Assembly (NCBI GenBank): GCA_039045975.1 | Contig: JBCCJA010000001.1 | Coordinates: 186,001-250,000, forward strand | DNA length: 64,000 bases | Origin: JBCCJA01 sp039045975 | GTDB lineage: Bacteria; Planctomycetota; Planctomycetia; Planctomycetales; Planctomycetaceae | Direction of reading: 5' to 3' | Shown: piece by piece, positions 45,515 through 54,416 of the stretch | Numbering within the stretch: the stretch's first letter is position 1 | Layout: each line of letters begins with the position of its first letter | Made by a program: the position numbers and the translations under genes | The notes under the pieces: model-generated | Databases searched by the model: none | Told to the model about the DNA's origin: nothing | The model's input: only the letters and a program-made list of their open reading frames with translations

Positions 45515-45700
45515 GGGGCGACGTCGGGCCGTGCCTGTTCCGCCGCGTGCATCTGTTTTTATGAGACAGGCCCATCCGCCTCAGTTCCAACCACAACATC
45601 GAGACCGAACACGCCAGACCGAGTTCAGCTTTCATCCGCTCCAACGTGAGGCCCGGCTCGGCGGCGATCACCCGCTCCCTGAATCGATCAAAACCTTTGC
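45515..45700 (-). pseudogene. IS630-like transposase fragment
   Basis: The minus strand reads FDRFRERVIAAEPGLTLERM, KAELGLACSVSMLWLELRRM, then GLSHKN, and after a frameshift HAAEQARPDVAP. This is the second helix-turn-helix and linker of IS630-family transposases (pattern PDLTLxELRxxL...VSVSTLxRxLRRLGLTxKKKSxHAAEQDRPDV). Nothing of the catalytic DDE domain remains. The flanks 45396-45514 and 45701-46040 show no recognisable gene. Confidence 0.65.
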
Positions 45701-46040
45701 ATCCCATGCCCTCTCGGCGTGGACTCCTTTCTCCACACTGGTCTACACACTCCAAGCGAGATGCGTCATCGCTGTTTCGGAGATGCTCTGGACCTATTCG
45801 GCCGGCGCGTTCCGCGTCTCGCGGACGATCGACGACGGCATACTGACATGACTTAATCAAATCTTCGCAAACCGTCAATCGGAGCACAGAAGTAACGAAT
45901 GAATCATATGAGTCCGCCGGACGGCCGCGAATAAACGGACGACATCCTATTTAGTACGGACGACGTCCGGAGGGCAGCAACAGTTCACAAGATATATCAG
46001 GGATATATGCGGCTCGCGGACTTCAGTTTGGCAAAGAACA
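45701..46040. other. Unassigned stretch between IS fragments and jetD
   Basis: These 340 bases have no supported gene. They contain short inverted repeats (CGGAC/GTCCG around 45957-45975; GATATATC followed by GATATAT near 45992-46006) that could belong to the jetD 3' end or to a lost element. No clear attachment-site duplication was found. Confidence 0.4.
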
Positions 46041-47240
46041 TCACGTTCGCCGAGACCACGAATCAACTGGAGATATTAAACCGACAGACGAAACGAGCGT
46101 CGCATTGACGTGATTCAGCGGAAGTCGCTCCTGTTCGAGCCGGATACCGTCACGAAAGCACGATTCGGCCGCTGAACTTTCCGGGATCGACAAGAGCGGG
46201 AGTTCGATCGATTGTGACTCGCTTGGCGTCCACCCCTCCGCGTACGAGCCGCGATAATCGTCGAGCGTCGCGACGTCCATCAGCACGCTTCTGATGGCGG
46301 GGAAATCACGACGTAAGCGGTTGAGAATCTGAAAACCCGGGACATCGAGGTCCCCCCAATAGAGGAGAGGGCGTTCGGCCAGCCACGGCAAATCTCTTAA
46401 TATGACGGCGGCGTTGCCCATCGCTCCCAGCGCGATCGTGTCGGGCAGGGACGGCAGGGTCAGCAACGGAATCTGGTTCTCGACGATCAGCACCCGACAG
46501 AGCGGCGGTGTCCACGAGGCCAGTTCGGTCAGCGGGAGGCCGAAATCGGTGAACGGCAGACCCGCTCGTCGCCTCACTTCGTCGCAAAGCACTCGCACCC
46601 GAACAAGCGGATCTGCCGTTTTGAGATAAAACCTCCTGTTAAAAACGGTCTCGTCGTGTCGAACGGCTTCGGGGGGAAGGACTTCATCGAGCCACCTCCG
46701 CAACAGGGGGCGATTGGACTCGATGAATTTCGTGTCGGCTTCGACGGGGATCTCCCTCGCATAGCAGTCGGGGCGGGGGTGGCGGCGGAAAAAATCGGCG
46801 ACCGCGATCAACCGGCGGATCTCCGTGACCGGGCGGCACAGTTGCTTCCAGTTGTTCGAACGACTCAACCAGCTCTCCAACTCGGGCAGCTCACGGCGGA
46901 CGAGTTCGACACCGACGACGAGCCCGTCGAACTCGTCATTTTTGCCGATCAATCGCAAAAGATCGTCGTCCGTCGGCAGAGTGATGCGATCCGGGAACTC
47001 GTTGTCACCGTATTTCGGAGAGTTTCGTCTCATCCAATCGACGTTGTAGCCGTACCCGAGCACTTCGGCGGAGCCGTTGCGAAGGTTCCTGCACGCCGCC
47101 GCCGTATCGGCGATATCGTCCGGGAGATCGCGATTGAAACGGACGACGTACGGAAAGAACGACTCGCCCCGCAGCCAAGACTTGACGAACTTCGGGTACA
47201 GTTTTTCAGCTTTCCGGCGGATCTCGTCGGGCGTGATCAT
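46041..47240 (-). CDS. jetD: Wadjet anti-plasmid system nuclease subunit JetD
   Basis: JetD is the nuclease of Wadjet: a DUF3322 N-terminal part and a DUF2220 C-terminal TOPRIM-like part related to topoisomerase VI/Spo11. The 399-residue protein shows the TOPRIM pattern VLIVENQ (Glu254) followed by YWGDLDVPG (Asp297, Asp299), which would bind the metal ions for DNA cleavage. The N-terminal region (about 1-180) contains FPYVVRFNRDLPDDI and LPELESWLS, fitting DUF3322. Its ATG overlaps the jetC stop by four bases (ATGA), indicating translational coupling. In known systems JetD cuts circular DNA after JetABC extrudes it. Confidence 0.93.
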   Translation of the reverse strand: MITPDEIRRKAEKLYPKFVKSWLRGESFFPYVVRFNRDLPDDIADTAAACRNLRNGSAEVLGYGYNVDWMRRNSPKYGDNEFPDRITLPTDDDLLRLIGKNDEFDGLVVGVELVRRELPELESWLSRSNNWKQLCRPVTEIRRLIAVADFFRRHPRPDCYAREIPVEADTKFIESNRPLLRRWLDEVLPPEAVRHDETVFNRRFYLKTADPLVRVRVLCDEVRRRAGLPFTDFGLPLTELASWTPPLCRVLIVENQIPLLTLPSLPDTIALGAMGNAAVILRDLPWLAERPLLYWGDLDVPGFQILNRLRRDFPAIRSVLMDVATLDDYRGSYAEGWTPSESQSIELPLLSIPESSAAESCFRDGIRLEQERLPLNHVNATLVSSVGLISPVDSWSRRT

Positions 47241-50200
47241 CGCGGTGGCCCGGCCGGCGGATCGGAACCTAACTCTTCAAACTGTCTCGCCGTTATTTCA
47301 AGGACTTCCGAATGCGCGTCGTCACCTTTCTGAACGATAAGGTAGCTGCCGACGTAAGGCTCGCAGACGCACGCCTTAGCGTCGAGCGGGGCCACGATCA
47401 GTAGTTGCAGGCCGAATTTTTGAAACAGGTCGAGGGCGTATCGCGCGTGCTGGTCGTCGACCTTCGAAAACATCTCGTCGACCATCACGAAGCGGAAGCG
47501 ATCGGTTTCGGGGCCTGTCCGGTGTTCCTCATCGAGACAGAGGTCGTACTGATACGCGATCGCCGCGACGAGGATCGTGAATGCCAGTTTGGCCTTCTCG
47601 CCGCCCGACTGGCCGGTGCTGTCGTCGTAGCTGGAGACCCGCTCGAGAGTGTGTCGGTCCGTGACGTTAGCGACGAAGTTGAACCACTGCCGCACGTCGA
47701 CGACCCGTTCGCGCCAGCGACGTTCGTTCTCGTCGCCGAGGCGATCGACCAGCTTACGGATGCGGTCGTAGCGAAACTCGTTCGATTCCGCGTCGTCGCG
47801 CTCGGTATCGCCGATGCAGTCTCGCAGTTGTTTTCGGAATTCGACGATCTCGGCGTTGCTCGTTTCCCGGGCTTCGATTTGAATGAAAGTTCCGGGGCGG
47901 AAATCGACCGTTTTAAGCGATTCGTTTAAGACCTCGATACGGCTCGCGATCGAATGCCGCTCGTAGTCGAGTTGACCACGGAACAGGCCGATGTCGCCGA
48001 TAACTTTCTCATTGAGACTGACTTTGAACCGATCTGTGTGACGGGGCAGGTCTTCGTGACGGATCCGTTCTTCCAGGGCCAGAAAGCTCGGCAGTGATGC
48101 GACCGTGGCGTCGAGATCGGACATGGGGAAAGACGACAGGAATTTCGCCATCGCGCCGAGGACTTTTTCGCGGTCCCGGTCACACTCTTGCCGGACCGAC
48201 TCCGTCTCAGCCTCGAACGTCCGCATGAAAGCCTCACGCCGCATGTGGATCGTGTCGACGCCGAGCGGGTCGCTGCTCAGCTCATCGGCGATCTCACTGA
48301 CGAAGCCCTGAACTTCGTTATAATTATCGCACTGTTCGATGCGTACGCATTCGGCCCTGGCGTTGGTAAGGAGTCGCTCGGTCTGCTTGATATCATTCTC
48401 GGCATCCCGCCCGTCGCGGATCGCCTGTGTGCGTTCTTCGTCGACTTTCTGTCGCTCCTGTCGTCTTTTGCCGAGTCTTCGTTTCAGCTCCTGCGTGACG
48501 TCGCTGTTTTCTTCTATTTGCCTTTTTTCTTCCGTGTATTCACGGTGTTTGGCTTCGTGTCGTAGAAAATCGATTTCATCGAACGTGCGGATTTCTCCCG
48601 CTTGGGCGACGGCCAGCCGCCGTTGTTCGAGCCGATCGATCGCCGCTCGTGCGGTGTCGCGTGCCGTGAAGGCGGCGTCACGCCGGTCACGCAGTCCCGA
48701 GACGACTTCGGCGAGTCGTTCACGCTTGGCCGTGTTGTCCCAACCGAGGACGTAATTGCGATGATCGAAGGCCCGTTCGGTATCGTCTTTTTGGTGCTTG
48801 GAGCGGCCCGACCGTGTGTGGCGATTCTTCGTGATCGCGTTGCCGGGGGCTTGCTGAAACTCTTCGAGCGTCTCGCAACAGCGATGGTCGAAACGCCGAC
48901 GGATCTCGGCTTCGACCCACCCCTTGAGGGCGTGCCCCGGCTTGAACTTCAGCTTATGAATCAGCTCCGAAGGGTGTGCAGACCCGGAATTCGGTCGCGA
49001 GGCTTCGTCGATCCGCAAATAAACGAGCCTACGCCCGCGGCCTTCGGCGTGAAGTCGCGTGCGTTCGATGTATTCGCAGACGATCCGATAACGACGGTCC
49101 GGCACTAATAGGCTGAGCGCGAAACCGTGCAGCAGGTTCTCGATCGAGGACTCCCAGTCGCGGGAGCGGTCATCGACGGCGATCAGTTCCCCGGCGAACG
49201 GAAACTCCGCGGCCGGTAAACCGATCGCGTCGCACAGACCGGCCCGCACGTCGACGGCCCAAGCCGGTATGTTCTCACGGCGACCGAGCAGCGACCGCCG
49301 TTCGCGTTCCGCCGATTCCAACTCGCTCGCGAGCGTATCGACGCGTTGGGCGGCATCGAGGAGTTCATTCTCTCGCACTTCGCGTTCCGTAATCACTTCG
49401 GCCGCGACCGACCGGAGCCGTTCCGTGAGTCGAGCGAAATCAAGCTCGCTGTCGAACGGGCCTTCGACCCCGGCGCTCCGTAGATGGCCGGCGAGTCGTT
49501 CGCGCTGCCGCCGCTTGCCGTCCGCCGCGTCGCGCTGGTTTCGGATCAACCCGTTCAGTTCGATGAGCCGTTCGCCTCCGGCCGACTCGATCTCACGCTT
49601 GAGCGAGGCGATCTCGTCGTCCAGTTCTCGTCCGCGAGATTTCAAAACGGCGGTAGCTGTTTGCAGTCTCTCTAATCGCTCGTGACTGGCGACCAATTTA
49701 GGCTCGAACAGTCGCACCGCCTCGCGGGCGAAGTGATACTCGGCGGCGTCACGCCGGCCGGCCGTCTTGGCGAGTTCGGCCTCACGTTCCTGATAAGCTT
49801 TCCCGAACTTCGCGACAGGCTCGAGTTTCTCGGCCTGCTCGGTGGCCCGTACGAGGATCGCGTGTGCGTCGGTCAGTTCCGCGAAATGCTTCAACAGCGT
49901 GTCGACCCGCCCGGACCAGTCGCCGCTTTCGAGCATGTGCTTCCGGACAAAATCGTTGAGTCGCTCGATATCCTTGACCGCCACCGTCTGGTTGAATATT
50001 TCGCCCGCTTTGCCGCGGACGCCGGTCGCCTCGGAAAACCATCCTTCGTACTCACTAAAGACGCGAGTCGCCCGAAAGTCGCGACGCTTGAGCGTGCGGA
50101 GCAACTCACCCGGCTGCCCGAGTCGCGACAAATGCTCCTGAATCGATTTCAAGCCGTCTGCGAAACAGTAAACCTTCTCGACGACTTCGTCGGCCGATTT

Positions 50201-50683
50201 AAGATACATGATCTGAGCGAGGGTGAACGCGTTGCCCGTCGCGGCGTTGGCGAACGTGGCGAGCAACACGCTCATTTGCGTCGACTTCGGGCGGAGAAAC
50301 TGTGTTCTGATGCGGTCCCCGTCGCCTTCAGCATTTCTGTCGTAGGCGCCTTGGAGGTACGTCCGCTCGTCGCGCTCGCGTTTCTTCCCGCCGGAGGCCA
50401 CGTTGAAATTGCGGATCCCGGGCCGTACCAGCAACGCCAGCAACGCATCGACGAGCGTCGACTTCCCGTGGCCGTTCTTCCCGATCAGAAGCGCCGACCG
50501 GCCCTGCGGGTGGGCCGTGTGGATCCGGCCGTCGGTACTGTCGAACGTCCCCCAATTACAAACCTGCAACTCTCGCAGTCGAAACCCCGCCCCGACGGGG
50601 ATTTCATCGGGCGAGCCCGATCCGAACTCGGCCGACGTCTCGCCCGATTCCTCTCGCGCCTCGAAAGCGAATAAGTCAGACAT
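47237..50683 (-). CDS. jetC: Wadjet SMC-like ATPase JetC
   Basis: JetC is the SMC/MukB-like motor of Wadjet (COG4913). The protein of about 1148 residues has Walker A GKNGHGKS near residues 68-75, long charged coiled-coil arms (about 250-470 and 680-850) around a middle hinge, a signature SGGEK near 1026 and Walker B FVMVDE near 1066 with an SMC-style D-loop (SKVDDQHARYAL). All ATPase motifs are intact. The ATG at 50683 overlaps the jetB stop in ATGTCTGA and is preferred over the in-frame ATG at 50716. It should dimerise and, with JetA and JetB, extrude DNA loops to sense small circles. Confidence 0.95.
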   Translation of the reverse strand: MSDLFAFEAREESGETSAEFGSGSPDEIPVGAGFRLRELQVCNWGTFDSTDGRIHTAHPQGRSALLIGKNGHGKSTLVDALLALLVRPGIRNFNVASGGKKRERDERTYLQGAYDRNAEGDGDRIRTQFLRPKSTQMSVLLATFANAATGNAFTLAQIMYLKSADEVVEKVYCFADGLKSIQEHLSRLGQPGELLRTLKRRDFRATRVFSEYEGWFSEATGVRGKAGEIFNQTVAVKDIERLNDFVRKHMLESGDWSGRVDTLLKHFAELTDAHAILVRATEQAEKLEPVAKFGKAYQEREAELAKTAGRRDAAEYHFAREAVRLFEPKLVASHERLERLQTATAVLKSRGRELDDEIASLKREIESAGGERLIELNGLIRNQRDAADGKRRQRERLAGHLRSAGVEGPFDSELDFARLTERLRSVAAEVITEREVRENELLDAAQRVDTLASELESAERERRSLLGRRENIPAWAVDVRAGLCDAIGLPAAEFPFAGELIAVDDRSRDWESSIENLLHGFALSLLVPDRRYRIVCEYIERTRLHAEGRGRRLVYLRIDEASRPNSGSAHPSELIHKLKFKPGHALKGWVEAEIRRRFDHRCCETLEEFQQAPGNAITKNRHTRSGRSKHQKDDTERAFDHRNYVLGWDNTAKRERLAEVVSGLRDRRDAAFTARDTARAAIDRLEQRRLAVAQAGEIRTFDEIDFLRHEAKHREYTEEKRQIEENSDVTQELKRRLGKRRQERQKVDEERTQAIRDGRDAENDIKQTERLLTNARAECVRIEQCDNYNEVQGFVSEIADELSSDPLGVDTIHMRREAFMRTFEAETESVRQECDRDREKVLGAMAKFLSSFPMSDLDATVASLPSFLALEERIRHEDLPRHTDRFKVSLNEKVIGDIGLFRGQLDYERHSIASRIEVLNESLKTVDFRPGTFIQIEARETSNAEIVEFRKQLRDCIGDTERDDAESNEFRYDRIRKLVDRLGDENERRWRERVVDVRQWFNFVANVTDRHTLERVSSYDDSTGQSGGEKAKLAFTILVAAIAYQYDLCLDEEHRTGPETDRFRFVMVDEMFSKVDDQHARYALDLFQKFGLQLLIVAPLDAKACVCEPYVGSYLIVQKGDDAHSEVLEITARQFEELGSDPPAGPPR

Positions 50684-51365
50684 CGAGAACTCCGTCGGCG
50701 TCGGTGGCGTCGTCATCCGCAGCCCGCCCGCCCGGGTGTCGGGCGAGTTGATCGCGGAGGTCCTCTAAGACTTCGATGGTCAATCGAGCTTTGAGAATCG
50801 GCAGCACTTCCCAATTTGACCCCGCAGACTTCAGCTTCCGGACGAAGCCGATCTCGCTCAGACGGGACAAGCAGGACTTCAAGCTCGTCCGTAATTTTTT
50901 TTCGTCTTCGTCGGCTCCGAAGAACGTACACCATTGATCGAACAGGTCGGCTTCGTCGAACACACAGCGTTCGTCCGGCGTATTGCCGTCCTCGAAGCGA
51001 CGATACTCGTCGCGCAGCAGGACCGTGAGGACCGTTTGGGCATATGATAAACGCGTCTGCCGGATCAGTTGCGGAACGCCGTCGACTCCGTCCGGCAACT
51101 CGTCTTCGCGTGCTTGCCGGAGGTAGGCGATTCCGGGCGTCATCTCGTCGACGACGAGCCGGAGGCCGATCCGGCTCACGTACGATTCGAGCGAACTGCG
51201 GTTGCCGAGCACGAGTGCCCAAAGACGCTCGTCCGTCCCGTAGACGGTCCCTCGCAATAACGCAACGGCCGCGGGCATCCACTCGGGCAGGGCGTTCGAC
51301 GTCGTCACGTTCAGCGACTTTATTGATCTGTTCTCGCGAAACCGTCGCCGCTCGCGCCGACGCAT
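50676..51365 (-). CDS. jetB: Wadjet subunit JetB (DUF4194)
   Basis: JetB is the small kite-type partner (MukE-like, DUF4194) of the SMC-like motor. The 229-residue protein is mostly helical with an N-terminal basic stretch and a winged-helix-like end (LKSCLSRLSEIGFVRKLKS, then LPILKARLTIEVLEDLRDQL), and LSYAQTVLTVLLRDEYRRFE is typical of the family. Its ATG shares one base with the jetA stop (TAATG), and its stop overlaps the jetC start. Length and place in the operon match known jetABCD sets. Confidence 0.9.
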   Translation of the reverse strand: MRRRERRRFRENRSIKSLNVTTSNALPEWMPAAVALLRGTVYGTDERLWALVLGNRSSLESYVSRIGLRLVVDEMTPGIAYLRQAREDELPDGVDGVPQLIRQTRLSYAQTVLTVLLRDEYRRFEDGNTPDERCVFDEADLFDQWCTFFGADEDEKKLRTSLKSCLSRLSEIGFVRKLKSAGSNWEVLPILKARLTIEVLEDLRDQLARHPGGRAADDDATDADGVLDV

Positions 51366-52873
51366 TACGACGACGGCCGGCGGCGACCGGCCGGTAACAA
51401 CCGCACGACGGGGATGGTCAGCTCGATCTGAAAGTCATCATCCGCACCGTGTTCACTCGTGTCCACCACCACAACGGTCTCGACCGCGTCGTCGTGGACT
51501 TCGTGGCCGTGCTCGCGGGCCAGTTGCAAGTATCCCGCGACCTCGACGGCGCCGGCGCGCGGCGGATGATGCTCAAGCAGGTCGCGGAGCGTTTGATCGG
51601 CATCGAGCGCGGCGACCGCTTCGAGAGTGCACGCCATCGCCGTCCAATCCAAGCGGGCCATTGCCTTGTAATCGGCCAAAGATGCACGGGCCCGTTCGGG
51701 GTCGGCGTCGCGTCGGTGTAACGCCGCCGACTCGTAAACACGGGCGGGTGCCCACCACCGGTAACGCGTCGGCGAGTCGACACGCGGCCCGATCGGAACA
51801 TCGATGCCGATCGGCGGCCATTTCGCGTGTCCGTCTCCGCACGCGTCTGCCCGGCCGGCAAGACTCGAGCGGATCTCCGCGAGCAATTCGGCGGCCCGAC
51901 GCCGTTCGTCACTCGTCGTCCGGTCGAGCAAACGTTTCAAACAGCTCGTCAGTCGCTGGTTCGTCCGCCAGACACTCTGCGCTTCGTTGGCGAGATTCGG
52001 CCGCGTCCGCTCGACAATGGCGATCTCGTCCCGGAGGCCGTCCAGTTCTTTGATCGATTTGACCCGGGCCACGATCTCGTCGAGGCGATCGGTCTGAGTC
52101 GGATTCAGGACCATCTTGACGAAAGCGAAAAAACTCTGCCCTTCGTCACTCGTTTTCAGGGCGTCTTCATCATCGAGGGCGCCGCCGAGAACATCGCCGC
52201 GGGTGCCTTCGCCGGCCGACTGCCTCGACTGCACGCCCCGGGCGATCGTCTGGAACGATTTTTCGACAGAGCGGAAGTCTCCCTGCAAGCCTCGGAGGAG
52301 CGAGACGGCGAGACGAAATCGCTCACGAATTCGTGCCGCCGAAACTTCCGCGACGACGCCGTCGCCCTCAAGGTCGGAAATTTCCTCCTCGATCGCACGA
52401 CGTTTCTTCTCGAGAGCCGCGAGGCGAACGTCAGGATCGGTCGATGCCGACTCGATGACTTCTTCGAGCAGTTCCACAGCCTGATGAAGCCGCGAGCCGG
52501 TCCCGACGAACGTCGCGCTGCGGTCCAGCAGACGTCCGAAGTACCCGAGAACATCCTCGGTCGCCGGCGAAAGTTGATAAATCGGTTCGTCCGACTTTGC
52601 GTTAACGTACCGCCGCTGAAGCCAACCGTGCTTGACCCAATCGGCGATGTCATCGGAAACCGATGCCGTCAGACGCCCCGGGTAAGGCTCCCTCAAAAAA
52701 CTTTTGTACTGACGAAGCGCGTCTTCCAACTCCGATTGCGATAGCTCGACCCGGTTCGCCTGCTTCCATTCCCGATCGAAGAAGTACAGCAGATACGGCC
52801 CGTTCGGCGAACGGAACAACGTAAGGTCCGCCGAACCGCTTTCAAAACACGCCACGAGATCTGGAAGTCGCAT
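51365..52873 (-). CDS. jetA: Wadjet subunit JetA (DUF3375)
   Basis: JetA is the kleisin-like (MukF-like, DUF3375) subunit that bridges the JetC heads. The 502-residue protein has the N-terminal winged-helix region (YFFDREWKQANRVELSQSEL, DDIADWVKHGWLQRRYV), a helical middle with heptad-like stretches (about 130-330) and a C-terminal beta-rich part ending DFQIELTIPVVRLLPAG. It is the first gene of jetA-jetB-jetC-jetD, and all four stop/start junctions overlap or touch, so it is one transcription unit. Its promoter should lie in 52874-53187. Confidence 0.92.
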   Translation of the reverse strand: MRLPDLVACFESGSADLTLFRSPNGPYLLYFFDREWKQANRVELSQSELEDALRQYKSFLREPYPGRLTASVSDDIADWVKHGWLQRRYVNAKSDEPIYQLSPATEDVLGYFGRLLDRSATFVGTGSRLHQAVELLEEVIESASTDPDVRLAALEKKRRAIEEEISDLEGDGVVAEVSAARIRERFRLAVSLLRGLQGDFRSVEKSFQTIARGVQSRQSAGEGTRGDVLGGALDDEDALKTSDEGQSFFAFVKMVLNPTQTDRLDEIVARVKSIKELDGLRDEIAIVERTRPNLANEAQSVWRTNQRLTSCLKRLLDRTTSDERRRAAELLAEIRSSLAGRADACGDGHAKWPPIGIDVPIGPRVDSPTRYRWWAPARVYESAALHRRDADPERARASLADYKAMARLDWTAMACTLEAVAALDADQTLRDLLEHHPPRAGAVEVAGYLQLAREHGHEVHDDAVETVVVVDTSEHGADDDFQIELTIPVVRLLPAGRRRPSS

Positions 52874-53187
52874 CGATATAAATCACTCGACCGGTTGATC
52901 GGATGCCTCGACCGCTACCCGTCGCCGACGACTCTTACGGCAGCGATTCGGCCGAGAGTAACGATACGGTCCCCGCCGCAGACGGGCGATCATTTGCGGC
53001 TGTCGATCCGACACTTCTGAACCGACCTCGCGCGAAACTTCCGATCCGGACCGGCCCAGGAACTTTGCGGATCGTCACACGCTCCGACACTTCACGGTGT
53101 TTGACGACGCTTCGACCGCGGGGGCGAGGCAGCACGAAACGCCGTCCGAACGGCGACAATGTCGCCGTGTGTTTGCATACGCACGAC
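52874..53187. promoter_or_regulatory. Region upstream of the Wadjet operon, downstream of kbl
   Basis: These 314 bases lie between the kbl stop and jetA start on the same strand. A short minus-strand frame (52935-53204) is arginine-rich and overlaps the end of kbl, so I do not accept it as a gene. ATATAAATCA (52877-52886) just before jetA is A+T-rich and may be part of a promoter. Confidence 0.4.
53140..53155 (-). terminator. Possible hairpin after kbl
   Basis: CGCCGT pairs with ACGGCG around a CCGA loop, and an overlapping second stem GCGAC/GTCGC follows at 53153-53165. It lies about 35 bases beyond the kbl stop, but there is no T tract, so a terminator role is only possible. Confidence 0.3.
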
Positions 53188-54378
53188 TCAATCGAGGGAC
53201 GCACGGGCCGATACGAAGTGCGAGACCGCGCGCCTCAAGTCGTCGGTCGAGTGCGCGGCCGATACCTGCACGCGGACCCGGGCCGCCCCCAGCGGTACGA
53301 CCGGGTAACAGAACCCGACGGCGTAGGTCCCCAGCTCCAGCAACTTGTCGGCCAACGCGACGGCCCGTTTCGCGTCGCCGAGCATGACGGGCACGATCGG
53401 GTGATCGTCGCCGGCGATCTCGAACCCCTGCCGAGCCATCTCCTCTCTGAAGAGGAGCGTGTTTCTCGCGAGAGCGGCACGCAGGTCGTTCGCCCCCGCC
53501 GCGATTTCCAACGCCTTAAGCGTTCCGCCGACGATCGGCGGAGCGAGCGTATTGGAAAAGAGGTACGGCCGCGATTTTTGTCGCAGCAGTTCGATGAATT
53601 CTCTCCTTCCGCTCGTATAGCCGCCGCTGGCACCGCCGAGGGCTTTCCCGAACGTGCCGGTCGTCAGGTCGACGCGGTCGGCCGTGCCGCAGGCCTCGTG
53701 GGTGCCCCGCCCGGTCGGGCCGACGAAGCCTGTCGCGTGGCAGTCGTCGAAATGGACGATCGCCCCGAACTCGTCGGCGACGTCGCAAACTTCGTCGAGC
53801 TTCGCGACGCTGCCGTCCATCGAGAAGACGCCGTCGGTGGTGATCATTTTCGTCCGGGCCCCGGCCGCCTCGGCCTCGCGGAGCTTCGCGCGAAGTTCGT
53901 CGGTATCCCGATTCGCATAGCGGTATCTTTTCGCCTTGCAGAGCCGGACACCGTCGATGATCGAGGCGTGATTGAGCGCGTCGCTGACGATCGCGTCCTC
54001 CGGGCCGAGCAGCGTCTCGAACAGACCGCCGTTCGCGTCGAAGCAGGACGAATACAGGATCGTGTCCTCGGTCCCCAGAAACCGGCTCACCTCCTGTTCC
54101 AGCGTCTTATGGAACGGTTGCGTGCCGCAGATGAAGCGGACCGACGCCATGCCGTAACCCCAGCGGTCGAGCGCTTCGTGCGCGGAGGCGATGATCGCGG
54201 GATGGCCGGCCAGACCGAGGTAGTTGTTCGCGCATAAGTTCAGAACCGGTCGGCCGTCGGCGAGCACGACGTCGGGCCGCTGCGGCGTGTCGATGAGCCG
54301 TTCGGACTTGAACAGGCCGGCCTCGGCCAGTTCGCCGAGTTCGGCGCCGACGCGTTCGACGGTCGCTGCGACAGACAT
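53188..54378 (-). CDS. kbl: Glycine C-acetyltransferase (2-amino-3-ketobutyrate CoA ligase)
   Basis: A PLP enzyme of the alpha-oxoamine synthase family that cleaves 2-amino-3-ketobutyrate with CoA to glycine and acetyl-CoA. The 396-residue protein has NLCANNYLGLAGHP, SVRFICGTQPFHKTLEQEVS, HFDDCHATGFVGPTGRG and the PLP lysine Lys245 in TTGTFGKALGGASGG, all as in E. coli Kbl. AAGGAG precedes the ATG. It lies 38 bases after tdh on the same strand, and the two act in sequence to degrade threonine. Confidence 0.96.
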   Translation of the reverse strand: MSVAATVERVGAELGELAEAGLFKSERLIDTPQRPDVVLADGRPVLNLCANNYLGLAGHPAIIASAHEALDRWGYGMASVRFICGTQPFHKTLEQEVSRFLGTEDTILYSSCFDANGGLFETLLGPEDAIVSDALNHASIIDGVRLCKAKRYRYANRDTDELRAKLREAEAAGARTKMITTDGVFSMDGSVAKLDEVCDVADEFGAIVHFDDCHATGFVGPTGRGTHEACGTADRVDLTTGTFGKALGGASGGYTSGRREFIELLRQKSRPYLFSNTLAPPIVGGTLKALEIAAGANDLRAALARNTLLFREEMARQGFEIAGDDHPIVPVMLGDAKRAVALADKLLELGTYAVGFCYPVVPLGAARVRVQVSAAHSTDDLRRAVSHFVSARASLD

Positions 54379-54416
54379 GGCCGTGACTCCTTAATCCGTC
54401 GTATCGAAATGATTCG

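Noticed and set aside
44916..45887. 323-codon minus-strand frame through the IS remnants
   Set aside because: It is a chimera that reads through an IS630-like fragment, the antisense of the IS701-like remnant and the AI-2E remnant, so it is not one gene.
45957..46006. Short inverted repeats as an island attachment site
   Set aside because: The repeats are only 5-8 bases and no second copy flanking Wadjet was found.
46041..52873. Reading the four Jet genes as MukBEF or an SbcCD repair system
   Set aside because: The four-gene order, the DUF3375/DUF4194-like partners and the TOPRIM-type JetD fit Wadjet better; MukBEF lacks JetD and SbcCD lacks the kleisin-like and kite-like partners.
52903..54237. 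444-codon open frame on the plus strand opposite kbl
   Set aside because: It is antisense to a clearly identified kbl gene and has no recognisable domain.
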